Origin: Paramacrobiotus metropolitanus
Taxonomy: Eukaryota > Tardigrada > Eutardigrada > Parachela > Macrobiotidae
DNA length: 64,000 nucleotides
Assembly (NCBI RefSeq): GCF_019649055.1
Contig: NW_026570230.1
Span: forward strand, 1,798,001 to 1,862,000
Reading direction: 5' to 3'
The notes beneath the pieces are model-generated. The model had not been told where the DNA came from. It saw only the letters and a list, made by a program, of their open reading frames with translations, and did not search any database. Each line of letters opens with the position of its first letter. The stretch's first letter is position 1. Position numbers and translations under genes: made by a program. Positions 34,101 through 44,077 of the stretch are shown in pieces.

Positions 34101-36575
34101 GTTCCGCCGCTGTTTGGCAGCAGATTTTGTTTATTTTGGCTAAGGAATGTCAGGATTTGCTTTTTATCTGGAAGGATTAGGAAATGCACGATGTTGTCGA
34201 ACATGTTTAATGATGTAAGGCTGTTCTTCAGTCAGCGTGATGGATTGTTCACAAGTTATACTTCTTCCGTGCAGCAGCAGATAATTTGTTGCTGTGATAA
34301 AAATGTCGAAAATCAATTAGCACATGTTTTCGCGGAAGCAGATGTTACTGCATAGAGCAGCTGCGTAAAAGGCACGTGTTGCGTGACGTCGACATGGTGT
34401 GTTGTTCTGCTTTACTTTAAAATGTCAGGGTGCGTCCAGCAGACGTGCGGTGCGGTCGCTAAATAACAATAAACTTCCAGGTTACCTCGGCTTCATAAAA
34501 TTGGTTTCCGTTACGTCAAGTACATAATGTTGAGAAGATACCACTTCATGCTACGATAAGAAAAATTAGAGTTAACATTAAAATCAATCTAAAGGCGGAT
34601 TTGCCACCTGCTTTGATAATTATAAAATGCAGGCTCTTAAATAAGTAATTAAAGACCTGGTTGGATTTCGGAAGTACGTTGTGCGGAAGTGCCGATGATA
34701 TAAGAGTGTTTATTTGTTTGCAGCGCCAAGCATCTGGTGCGAGGAGAGCCCAATGTGTCGTACATTTGTTCCCGCTATTACCGGGCCCCGGAGCTGATCT
34801 TCGGCGCCAACGACTACATGTGCATGATCGACATATGGTCAGCGGGATGCGTGATGGCCGAGCTGATGCTGGGCCAGCCCATTTTCCCGGGTGATAGCGG
34901 TGTGGATCAGTTAGTGGAGATTATCAAGGTGCTGGGCACGCCCAGTCGCGAGCAGATCCGCGAGATGAACCCCAATTATACGGAGTTCAAATTCCCTCAG
35001 ATCAAGCCTCATCCCTGGAACAAGGTATGTCGCGACTTTAAATGGGATACGAAGATGTCGGCACTGTTCTTGCAGCTTTTGAGAAGCTGGTACTTATAGC
35101 TGCTTTTTAAGTAATACCGCTCTGCTTGTACATCACTTTCGCAGTTTGGTGGCAGCTGTCAGTAATGTTCTTGTCAGCAAGGGTTTGGGCTACCTACAGA
35201 TATACAAGTATCATAATGAAACAAAAACTTATACACTTGCAGTTTTGTGGCTTGTGCACGTTTTGTTTTGGTTCATCCTTCATACTCGTTTTTTTAAAAA
35301 AAATATCATACCTTACATTATTTTGAGATCGTTTTTAGCCTTGTTTAGACTAGATGTGTGTAATGCAGCGATGTATAACAGTGTACTCTGTAGAGATCGA
35401 GGTATCTTTCCGTTGATTTTGTTGCCACTGGATTCTGTTTAAAGCATATATCGTATTGTAGCTGTTTTTTTGTTTCACAGGTGTTCCGTCCTCGAACACC
35501 TTCAGAGGCGTTGGATTTAGTGAGTAAACTGTTGGAGTACACTCCATCCAGTCGACTCTCCCCGCTGCAGGCCTGTGCTCATGCGTTCTTCGATGATATG
35601 CGTGATCCCAGCACAATGCTGCCCAACGGTCGGGAACTGCCTCCTTTATTCAACTTTACGGAAGAAGGTAGGATGGTCTCATATATAATCCCGTTAGCAA
35701 TTATAAATGTCTGCAGTACACGGCCCACAAATATTCCAGGAAAGCGTATACGTACCTGTGTGCTTAATTTTTTATTGTCAATACCGTCACTGTGTATTTT
35801 CAAGCAAAACATCAGTATAATGGCAAAATGGTTAGGTCGTCCAACCTTTTTCAAATATTAGCAGCTCTCATGGTCAGCTGCAAACCATGTAATATCCTAC
35901 GATCTCGTATACAAAATAATGATTACCGATTACACAAATTACTGTTTATGCGTAGCGAGCTTAATGTTGTGGTTTGACTGCATTTGGTGTCGATTACGAT
36001 GTGAAATCAGTGATTTAATATACGATTTTCGGGTTTTCTGCTGCTCTACTAATTTGCAATCCAGTAATTGTGTAAAATTTCACGATTACTGTCGTTTGAC
36101 TCATTAACTGTGCAATTGGTACTCGTAGTGTTTTGTATTACAGTATATACTATATGTGTATTAATTATGAACGATTGCTGCACTTTAGACGACAGCGAAT
36201 ATGAAAATACCACAGACTTAAAAGTTTGACAGGTTTTTTCGTGGTAAATTGACGTACTTATCCACTTTGTATTGTAGAGTTCGCAATACAGCCGGACTTG
36301 CGTGACAGTCTGGTGCCGCCGCGTCTACGGGAGCATCTCCTTAACCGTTCAGCGTCAGCCAACGCTGGATTCCAGCCCGGTGTACCCAGCCCCGACAGGG
36401 TGCGTATAAACGGTACAGTTTCCCTTTTTTCCCTGTGTTTGCGTTTTGTTCTCGGGGTTGTGTCGTGATCCTGTGTTAATTGTGTGCATAAAGTTGATAT
36501 GGGTTTTCTATGGCATTACAGGGAAAAAATAGCCATCCGGGAAAGAATAAAGATCAAGGCGACGAGGCCAAATGA
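31159..36575 (+). CDS. GSK3: glycogen synthase kinase 3 (shaggy), 450 aa, 8 exons
   Basis: Ser/Thr kinase of Wnt and insulin signalling. Exons: 31159-31318, 31647-31852, 32325-32516, 32948-33078, 34724-35024, 35481-35667, 36278-36399, 36522-36575; all phases agree. Landmarks: [17 protein letters not shown] (glycine loop), VAIKK (catalytic Lys about 113), [37 protein letters not shown] (Asp 208), CDFGSAK split across an intron (Asp 227), [14 protein letters not shown] (activation-loop Tyr 243), [41 protein letters not shown]. The primed-substrate pocket residues (R124, R207, K232) are kept. The 53-residue Ser/Gly-rich N-terminus lacks the RPRTTSF site of vertebrate GSK3. The last exon is short and hydrophilic ([17 protein letters not shown]). 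Confidence 0.95.
33079..34723. other. GSK3 intron 4, 1.6 kb
   Basis: The largest GSK3 intron. It splits the DFGS serine codon. No internal gene or repeat structure was recognised. Confidence 0.6.
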
Positions 36576-37359
36576 AGCGCAGAGAAAGAGAGAGGCTAAC
36601 CAGACACATAACGTGTTTCTTAACCCAGCGTTATTGCTTTAGTTTGTACCGTTTAGATACATACACACAACACACGCGCTCTTTTATTTCAAATCCACAT
36701 TTGTTTGTGTTTACGAGTCATGATCATTTTCGGGGGAGATGGAGAAAGGTCGACCGTCGTGCGCTCGGCCATGGGCGGTGACGTTTTTGGTTTTCTTCTT
36801 TTTTTGATTTCTGTTCTGCATCTCTCTCGTGTGTCTCCGCACATCCGTTGTCACCTGCAGCGCGGAGGAGAGTGTGCGCGTCGATGCGTTCTAAAATTGA
36901 TTTTGTGTATAAGGAATTTGTTGTTCTGTTGCTGGCGAAGGAGCCACGATATGGGCTGCCGGCGTCAGTGCAGTGTGGTCACCCAAATGAATTGGAGACG
37001 TGGAGTTAGTAGTTCTGTTCTCTAATTTGTCTGGGAGTTTTGGTTTTGCTTGGATCAGCGTTGCGGGGATCGCGCCAGTGTTCCCCTGCCGTTTCTCTCT
37101 TGGTTTTGTTTTCTGTACAAAAAACCTCTTTGAGAAGAAATTAAACGTGTTGCTCGCACGGGAAACGACTGTGCCAGTAACTGAAATAAGCATACCCACT
37201 GGTAATCATTTTTATTATTCATACGAGGTAGCCATCGAGCATTCACGTTCGCATTGGAAATCATGAGAACAAAAGAGTAATAATTATTGCTATGAATGTA
37301 TGTACGATATCGGGATTGTCATGAATGGCATTAAGTTTTGTTGATAAAAACAGCTTGAT
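36576..37359. other. spacer between convergent genes
   Basis: Probable GSK3 3' UTR and T-rich sequence. Short open frames are present on both strands, with no recognisable product. Confidence 0.5.
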
Positions 37360-37850
37360 TTATTTTACTAATTTGCTTGGACTACACCTAAACGACCAAT
37401 CGCCGCATTGCGGCTTCACGCCGATCTTGCGGCAACAAACGGCCGCAGCGCCCGGTTCTGGAAAGTGAAAATCAACCGCCATCCCAAACTGACGATTCTC
37501 GCCGGGTGGCGCCCTGTGGCGGTTGGGAGCCATGCGCCTAAGGTGCACCGGGAAGTTGTCCCAGGCCCATAGAAACACGTGCTTATCCTGGCACGTTTTA
37601 AGCAGCGCGCGTTCGCAAACTATGCTGTTTAATAATTCGACTAGCTAGTAACAAAAAAATTAACAGAAAACCAACCTCTACGAATAGGTAGAAGAATGCA
37701 TGCTCGATAAAAAAGTGTGGTGTGCATCATGTGCTCTGTAAATTGTTTGGCAATGACGGTGTCCACGGTATTGGAAACGCAACAAGAAGCCAGATAATTC
37801 CGCGGCCACAGCCGCCGCCAACTATTGCAGGACGCCTGACGTGCGACCAT
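37360..37850 (-). CDS. Cys-rich small protein, about 147 aa, probably 2 exons
   Basis: On the minus strand an ATG at 37850 opens MVARQASCNSWRRLWPRNYL, then a helix-like region to CILLPIRRG. A second stretch, from about 37624 to the stop at 37360, reads IVCERALLKTCQDKH, VFLWAWDNFPVHLRRM, MAVDFHFPEPGAAAVCCRK and QCGDWSFRCSPSKLVK. A 47-nt intron (37671-37625, GTTTTCTG...TTAAACAG) would join them in phase and create a Cys codon at the joint. This splice is my inference. About ten Cys, including CC...C...C at the C-terminus, suggest a disulfide-rich extracellular protein, but no signal peptide is obvious. I do not recognise the family. Confidence 0.4.
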
Positions 37851-38761
37851 CTTCGCGTGTTACGTAGCTTATGCTCTTTTCGGTAAACTGCGAAATTCCT
37901 GTAGTTAGTGACGTACGTACGAACTACGAAGCAACGTCTATCGCGGCTGCCAATCCGGCGAGAATCGTCAATAGTAAACTGTCGCCTGTAGGCTCGTACA
38001 TACCCGCTACCCAGAAATGAATATGAGTAGATTACTCTGACTTCGACTATATTTTATTCACTAAATTTTACGGCAGTTTCAATCGACCGCCCAGGGTTAT
38101 CTATCAATAAGTAGAAATTCTCGATTAATTTGCTGCGCTATTTAGAGTTATTATTGAGTCATTGACGGTGATTGACCATTGACCAATAATAACGTTAGAG
38201 CGGAAATTGTAACAACTGATTTACTGTAATATTACTTCGAAATCTTTGCCAAGATTTTATCGTCTAACCGAAATAACCCTCGACCTGACAGAATATATCC
38301 CACATTCTGTCCCAAGCGCATATGCGCACGATAAAAGATCGTACTCTCTGAATGGCGACTGCACATGGCGCTACGTTTCTGTTTCTGAAAGGGAATTGGG
38401 CGCGTATTCCATTAACTAAATTCATGCAGACCTTGTACTATAAAAAAGATAAATAAGTCGTCAGCAGCGTTTTTCCAGCACATGTACCTCGTGGCTCGTA
38501 CATACGTGATAACGGATACGCTGTTGGCCGTACTATGGCGATTGATTATGAATAACTTTATCACGGTTGCACCGTACCCTGGAGTACACACGTGAACCTT
38601 GTTTCTCGAAATGTGCTTGCCAGAAATAAAAAGTGCTTGGAAAAGAAGCAACTGGGCATTAAAAGGCAGGCGACCCGTGTCGATGTGATCATTATTACAT
38701 ATTCCCACAGTACTCGTGTTTTATTAAACTGCAGTTGAATTTGAGAACTGTACTCTTTAAA
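37851..38761. other. spacer between divergent small genes
   Basis: AT-rich, with no coding exon. Contains a short palindrome-like GACGTACGTAC near 37911 and probable promoters for the genes at 37850 (-) and 38762 (+). Confidence 0.45.
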
Positions 38762-39004
38762 ATGACTCAATACGACAATGCAGAAGGGATGTCAGACAAC
38801 GAATGCAAGATTCTGAAAGATAGTATTATCGGTGTACTCATAGGTCTGGTCCTTTTGAACATAGTTATGGCGTGTATAGTAGCTTTTCTGTGGCGACAGG
38901 TCAAGAAGCTGCGACGCGAGAATTTGCGTTGTCGCGGTCATGTCCCCCATGAGCAAGATACATCAATAGCTTTGCGTCCACCTCCTCCGCCATATAACGG
39001 GTGA
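38762..39004 (+). CDS. small single-pass membrane protein with PPPPPY tail, 80 aa
   Basis: One exon; ATG at 38762. The N-terminal 28 residues are polar (MTQYDNAEGMSDNECKILKD), followed by one hydrophobic segment (IIGVLIGLVLLNIVMACIVA, about residues 23-42), then a basic stretch (RQVKKLRREN) and a tail ending RPPPPPYNG. The positive-inside rule puts the C-terminus in the cytosol. PPPY is the core of a PPxY motif, known to bind WW domains such as those of Nedd4-type ubiquitin ligases; that partner is inference. AATAAA at 39447-39452 could be its polyadenylation signal. No family recognised. The short frame could be chance, but hydrophobic segment, basic stop-transfer and PPxY together make a real gene likely. 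Confidence 0.55.
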   Translation: MTQYDNAEGMSDNECKILKDSIIGVLIGLVLLNIVMACIVAFLWRQVKKLRRENLRCRGHVPHEQDTSIALRPPPPPYNG

Positions 39005-39222
39005 GAAACGGAGGTCGTCGGCTACGGTTGCGATTGCGGAATATTCAACAAAAGCGACATATCTGTCACACCGTCAAGATGGGTCAACCTAGCCCAGGAC
39101 GACAAGCGTATGTTTATCACCATGTTCAACGTGTATGCGGTTGGTGTGGGTTGCATTGTAGCTTGCCATACATCCCGCATAATTTGTATTGTGGTTGTCC
39201 TTTCCTTACTTCCACAACAGTC

Positions 39223-39229
<7 letters not shown>

Positions 39230-39253
<24 letters not shown>

Positions 39254-39255
39254 TT
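39230..39255. repeat. (TA)n microsatellite
   Basis: About 12-13 uninterrupted TA units, flanked by TTTATTTTAAAA on the right. Confidence 0.9.
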
Positions 39256-39654
39256 TATTTTAAAACACCACAAAAACGTTGGCTGTGTAACGTACAGGAG
39301 AGTAAAGTAAATGTCTTTTACCTTATTGTTGCTTCCGATGCACAAGTTATATGGTTTACAAAACTTAGAAAAAAGAATAGATTATGCGTGCCTTTTCGTA
39401 ATTTGTAATACTTGTACGTATTGCTGCATCACAGCAAGCAGAACTTAATAAACGGAATACTATACTGCTGACATATTACGGATGAACTGCATTAGTAGTA
39501 TTCTTAATCCTCCAGTAGCCAATTCGCGTGGTCGAATTAATCTAAAATGTGAATGATTCATGGCTCGTGTTAAAAAGTTGAAAAACGCTTAAACGGCTGA
39601 CAGAACACAATTATTAAGGTCAAGCAGTTTCGCTCTACAGTATTGTACGACATT

Positions 39655-39700
39655 GCCGCTCTACAATAGTGCAGTACTGTCTCCACTCATGTAGAGCGGC
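39655..39700. repeat. imperfect hairpin, 11-bp perfect core
   Basis: GCCGCTCTACA at 39655-39665 pairs exactly with 39690-39700, and pairing continues outward imperfectly through GTACGACATT / AGTGGTACGAC. The loop is 24 nt. A third CGCTCTACA lies at 39631. Either a tiny palindromic element or a structured transcript would fit. Confidence 0.45.
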
Positions 39701-40348
39701 AGTGGTACGACACTAACGACGGTATCAGACTACCAGTACACAGACTTACGGAAGAAAAAATTCAAAGATTTTTCGTTTACTGGTCTTCTGAATATACTTC
39801 TGAGTTCTGAATATACTGAAGTATATGTACAATACTTAGCGAGTAAAGCTCATTTTCGGCATAATTATTGAATAGATTACTGCAAGTTTTATGTCAAGTA
39901 CTTACTTGTTATTGACAGTACAACAAAATTTAATAACTAATCTATCTAATTTAATAACTGATTCTGCAACTGCGAGTGCACTTTTCCAGTTATTAATATT
40001 GTTGCGGTGCTAATGCTGCTTATACTCGTCCATATAATATCTGTACTTGGTAATATGGGTTTTGGTGATAAACCTTGGCCGTAATAATTAATTGCTGTGC
40101 ACTGAGTGCACATTTGATTCTATCACTACAGACTATCAGTACACAGTACACGTCACTACATAATACGTATTACGTACTAACTGCGTTTTTATTTCCAAAC
40201 TTCACTTGTACAGTACACATTTTAAGAACATATAAAGAAAAAACGGTTCAATAAACATTTCTGCTCTCTCAACGGTACCCATAAGGCCATAACAGAAGCG
40301 GCGTTACCAATACCGGCTGTATATTTTAGACCTTAGAGACAGTCGCTG

Positions 40349-40384
40349 TCGATGAAGAAATTCGTGTCGATGAAGAAATTCGTG
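40349..40384. repeat. tandem duplication of an 18-nt unit
   Basis: TCGATGAAGAAATTCGTG occurs twice in direct succession with no mismatch, which marks a recent slippage or duplication event in noncoding DNA. Confidence 0.8.
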
Positions 40385-40854
40385 TGAGCGGGCTTCTCCT
40401 GAATGAGTCCGTACTCGTAAACGCTTTCCCAGTTCTTTTATAATGGCGATGGCCGTGCATTGCAAACTGTATTAATCCATAAACAATAATTAGCTTAACA
40501 AGTATCAATAACCAATCAGTATCAACAACCTGTCAAGCACTACCAGTAATTACGTAATTACCGACATCCCGTTAATGGAATGCCGACAGACGGCCGAAGC
40601 AGTTGGAAAAGCTGTACAGTATTTGTACGAGTACTTACAATTAATAATTGAGGTTAATAAGTACAGTAATAATACAGCAGCGGAAATAATATTACATATT
40701 ACGAAACGAGGGAAAGAACAGTTCGCAGTCGCAGAGAGCACTTACTAGAAAGTAGAAGCCAACTGTGTTTACGGTGTACATACCGGTATTTTGATTTCGA
40801 AAATGGCGGAAGTACACAAGTACTTCAGGCATTTTCGAAAGTGAGTAAACCGGC

Positions 40855-41096
40855 CGTCGTCCAGTTTACTCACTTTCGGAGCAGGTAAGCGCATCATGAT
40901 CAGTGACCTTGCCTCTATCTAACGCGTCATTCTGACAGTATTTGCAGAAGTACAAAGTTACAAGTACATAGAACAATATTCTGCACAAAGAAAGCAGCAA
41001 ATACGTCAGAATGACGCGTGAGATAGAGGCAAGGTCACTGATCATGATGGGCTTACCTGCTCCGAAAGTGAGTAAAACTCACTAAACTGGACGACG
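40855..41096. mobile_element. foldback element: about 95-bp inverted arms, 46-nt spacer
   Basis: The left arm (40855-40947) and right arm (40994-41096) are reverse complements over almost their whole length. Shared blocks include ACTCACTTTCGGAGCAGGTA, CATCATGATCAGTGACCTTG and CGCGTCATTCTGAC. There are a few single mismatches and one gap of about 8-10 nt, caused by an extra AGTGAGTTTT-like piece in the right arm. Just outside the left arm, GAAAGTGAGTAAAC (40837-40850) forms a second, smaller hairpin with GTTTACTCACTTTC (40864-40877). No coding potential. A non-autonomous foldback/MITE or a source of long hairpin RNA are both possible; the arms' high identity argues for recent origin. Confidence 0.75.
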
Positions 41097-41526
41097 AACC
41101 GATCCTATCTTATTCAAGAAGCTGCAAGCAAATCGGACGGCCGTCTGATAAACATACATGTCTCCAATTACAGTATGTAATAAAATTCGCAAGGTTCTGC
41201 TTGGTTTGCAATATTTCTCTTTGATTCTATCAGAACAATGTTTCTGTCTTTTACTAGCCTCATAAATTGCCGATCTATACCAAGAATTGTTCATGCATAA
41301 GGATATAGATAATATATTTTGCAATAGCCAGTCCACATAACCATAAGCTGGTAGAATTTTAAAAAAATGATTGAAAACTAAACAGTATATAAATACAGAC
41401 TCCTTAGGGGTAAACGTGCACTTCAATCACCCCAATGTTAGGGGACCAGTTTTCAGGAGCAAACATGTACTTATTAATTAACACACTAATTACTCTACTG
41501 TACAAGCCCAAATGTGTCACGACTTG

Positions 41527-41537
41527 AAAATGGCGGC
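41527..41537 (+). promoter_or_regulatory. YY1-like site
   Basis: AAAATGGCGGC matches the AAnATGGCGGC core known for YY1/pleiohomeotic-type zinc fingers. It lies 425 nt upstream of the Ig-domain gene's ATG. A near match (AAAATGGCGGAAGT) is at 40800-40813. Confidence 0.3.
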
Positions 41538-41961
41538 AATATCTTTAATATTACCTGCAATACCTGCCACTGAGGGCGCACAAAACCAAGTAATGTTGTC
41601 AACAGGACAAAACAGACACACTGCCATAATTGCCATGCTAGACAAGACGACTCGGAGAGGGCACAACTCACAAGAGCAGCACATTCTCGGACACGCAGCC
41701 GCCACACTACGCCACAATAATTATGTACGGATTCGGCTCGATTCTGACATCATTCGAAACTTCCAGTCGTGGTTGCTTAGAGAGCGTGAGAGCCCACATT
41801 GTAAAGGTACTTATATGTTTATTATACGTACTGCAATTTCCATACATACCTCACCGACTTGTCAGGTGTGAAAATACATATTATTGTTTTTTTTTTAAAA
41901 ATACGATACCATATAAAAATGTAAATTTTGCTGCCCGTGAGCCACGGTGTCTGCGTAGACG

Positions 41962-43351
41962 ATGGCTAGCTTGATAGGCCTATGGTCAACATGCAGGTTA
42001 TTAATGCTGCTGCAGCTGTGCTTGTCTGCAGGCTGCCCGTCACAACCTCAGCGGCCGTCAGTCAACTCGGAGTACCATGATTGTGAGCAACATTTATTTC
42101 GTACCCATTCAGCCTGTATCTGCACAGCTCTCGCTGTGGTATGACGGTATAACGGTATAGTGCAATGTTATGGGTGTGACCGTGTAGGCGTTATATCAAA
42201 ATGGCAGTCGATACGTACTGTAAGTTTGTAACTACTAACTACCTAACATATGTACAATAAGCTAGCTAAGAAAACTTTTGGCTGTGTGTACCGCCGATCT
42301 CAATTAAAAACCACACCGGTAAGAGAGGGCTGGTATACCGTAAAAGCTGGTTATTTTCATATTAAACTAGCGGCTCAACGTAATCTTTCAAGGTAGCTTT
42401 GATAACAGTTATCATGCGTTATGCGAGCATCACTACCAGGGTCCAGACTACCCTATCATAATAATTTACCAATACGGTTGTCATACTGCCATCCTGAGGT
42501 GACCTCTGAAGTAACTAACTGACTTCAGCTTATTAGTGGACGACATGCTGGCGGAGGCGTGGCTAAACAATCGGCAGGACGACCGCATCATTTTGACACA
42601 GCTCACCCCGAGCGATTTCGTTATGGACAGCGTGGTGTACCGGCCGCGATTGGGGACTACTGTGACGTTCCAGTGCGAAGTGCCGGCTGGCAGCGACGGG
42701 CGCGATGTGTCCTGGCTGCACCAGGATCGGACCGTCTACGAAGCCGGTCAGCCCTGCCCGTTACCAGTGGACGACACCACGGGACAGTTATACAACTTCG
42801 CCCGCGTCAATAACACCCTCGTCTTCCAGGTCCTCAATGTCAGCCTGGTCTCCGGCGGCTCCGTGCAGTGCATCGCCGCCCCCTCGGGCCCCTCCTACAC
42901 GTCGCGGCCCCGGGTTCTGCAGCGCTTCGCTCTGCTGCCGCTGATCACGCGGCGCGATGACGTCTTCGTCGCAAACAACCAGACCGCCGTCCTGACCGCC
43001 ACGGAGGGCGATCACGTGGCGGTGCCGTGCAGAATTCGGCTGCCCCTTCCGGGCGGAATTTTTCGCAATCTGCGCAATCACATCATCTGGCGCCGCAACG
43101 GCCGCGTCGTCCACGGCCCCTCGGAGGCGCCATACGGATCTCTGATAGCCGCCTCCGGCATTCCCCAAGCCACTGCGACTCCCGACAGACAGCCCACCAA
43201 CCGGCCCGGTCAGATGACAGACGATGCATACAACTTCCGGCACGTCAAACTGACCGCTGCTGGCGAAGTGCAGTGCTTATTCCGACCGCACCAGGGTATA
43301 CATGAGTGGATTGCGCAGACGACGACGCTGACCGTGTTGGCCAAGAACTAA
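41962..43351 (+). CDS. secreted protein with two Ig-like domains, 311 aa, 2 exons
   Basis: Exon 1, 41962-42082, gives MASLIGLWSTCRLLMLLQLC plus LSAG, a signal peptide cleaved at about residue 24. Exon 2 is 42537-43351 (acceptor TTATTAG, phase 1). Domain 1: TVTFQCEVPAG, SWLHQDRTVY and SLVSGGSVQCIA, the usual Cys-Trp-Cys of an Ig fold. Domain 2: HVAVPCRIRLPL, IIWRRNGRVVHG and LTAAGEVQCLFRP, again Cys-Trp-Cys. There is no membrane anchor; the protein ends LTVLAKN. Two or three N-glycosylation sequons are present (NNTL, NVSL, NNQT). Extracellular recognition or adhesion is likely; ligand unknown. A polyadenylation signal AATAAA is at 43628-43633. Exon 2 is much more GC-rich than its flanks. Confidence 0.8.
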
Positions 43352-44077
43352 TATAATAACGCGCAGTGTGCGGCCGTGTTCATTTCCGTAACATTAACTA
43401 ACATAAGCTGGTCAGCGGCCACTATTCTGGGCCCTGGCCAAGTACTTGTGGGACTGGTTTATTATTGCTTTTTCACACGGACAGTTACGCATGCGCATTG
43501 TAAATTTTACTCTATAACCCGGCTAGGTACTGGCTGTGGAACGTGTTCAATATAATTCATTTACTATGATACGAGATATAATGAATTAGAAACACTGCCG
43601 ATGTTCAGTAAATCCGGTCAACTGGACAATAAAAGCAGACTCGCACATATAGTCGTTACTCGTTAGTCTAGATGGCTAAATCGAATTATCGTTTAATATC
43701 TTTTTTAACGCACGCAAATTTTCACAAATTTAAAACCAAAAACAATAGAGACGCGCGCACGAGAGAGAAAAAGAGCACAATATGCCATAATTTAAATAAG
43801 GGAAACATTCCGTACTCGAGGGGAAAAACCAACAAGACGACGTCTTCCATCCGAACTCCTTTACATACCATAATTATAATCCGGTACTTACAAAAAATCC
43901 GGTCTGCATACAAAGTATAACAGTATAGTTAAAAAATATCAACGCATGAAAACTGCCCAGTCAGAACGTGTGTGTTTGTGAGAGAAACAGAGGCAACAAC
44001 AACCAGCGTCTTTGGATTCCCATTTCCGGTCAACAAACGATATAAACAAACTCCACCCCGCCCCGCTCCCACCCCCT
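43352..44077. other. spacer between convergent genes
   Basis: 3' UTRs of the Ig-domain gene (+) and PP4R3 (-). No additional exon seen. Confidence 0.5.

Larger units (their letters stand above)
39005..41961. other. repeat-rich intergenic region
   Basis: No secure gene. Holds a TA microsatellite (39230-39255), a hairpin at 39655-39700, an 18-nt tandem duplication (about 40349-40384), the foldback element at 40855-41096 and a YY1-like site at 41527-41537. The open frame at 41512-41871 overlaps that site and has no recognisable product. Confidence 0.5.
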
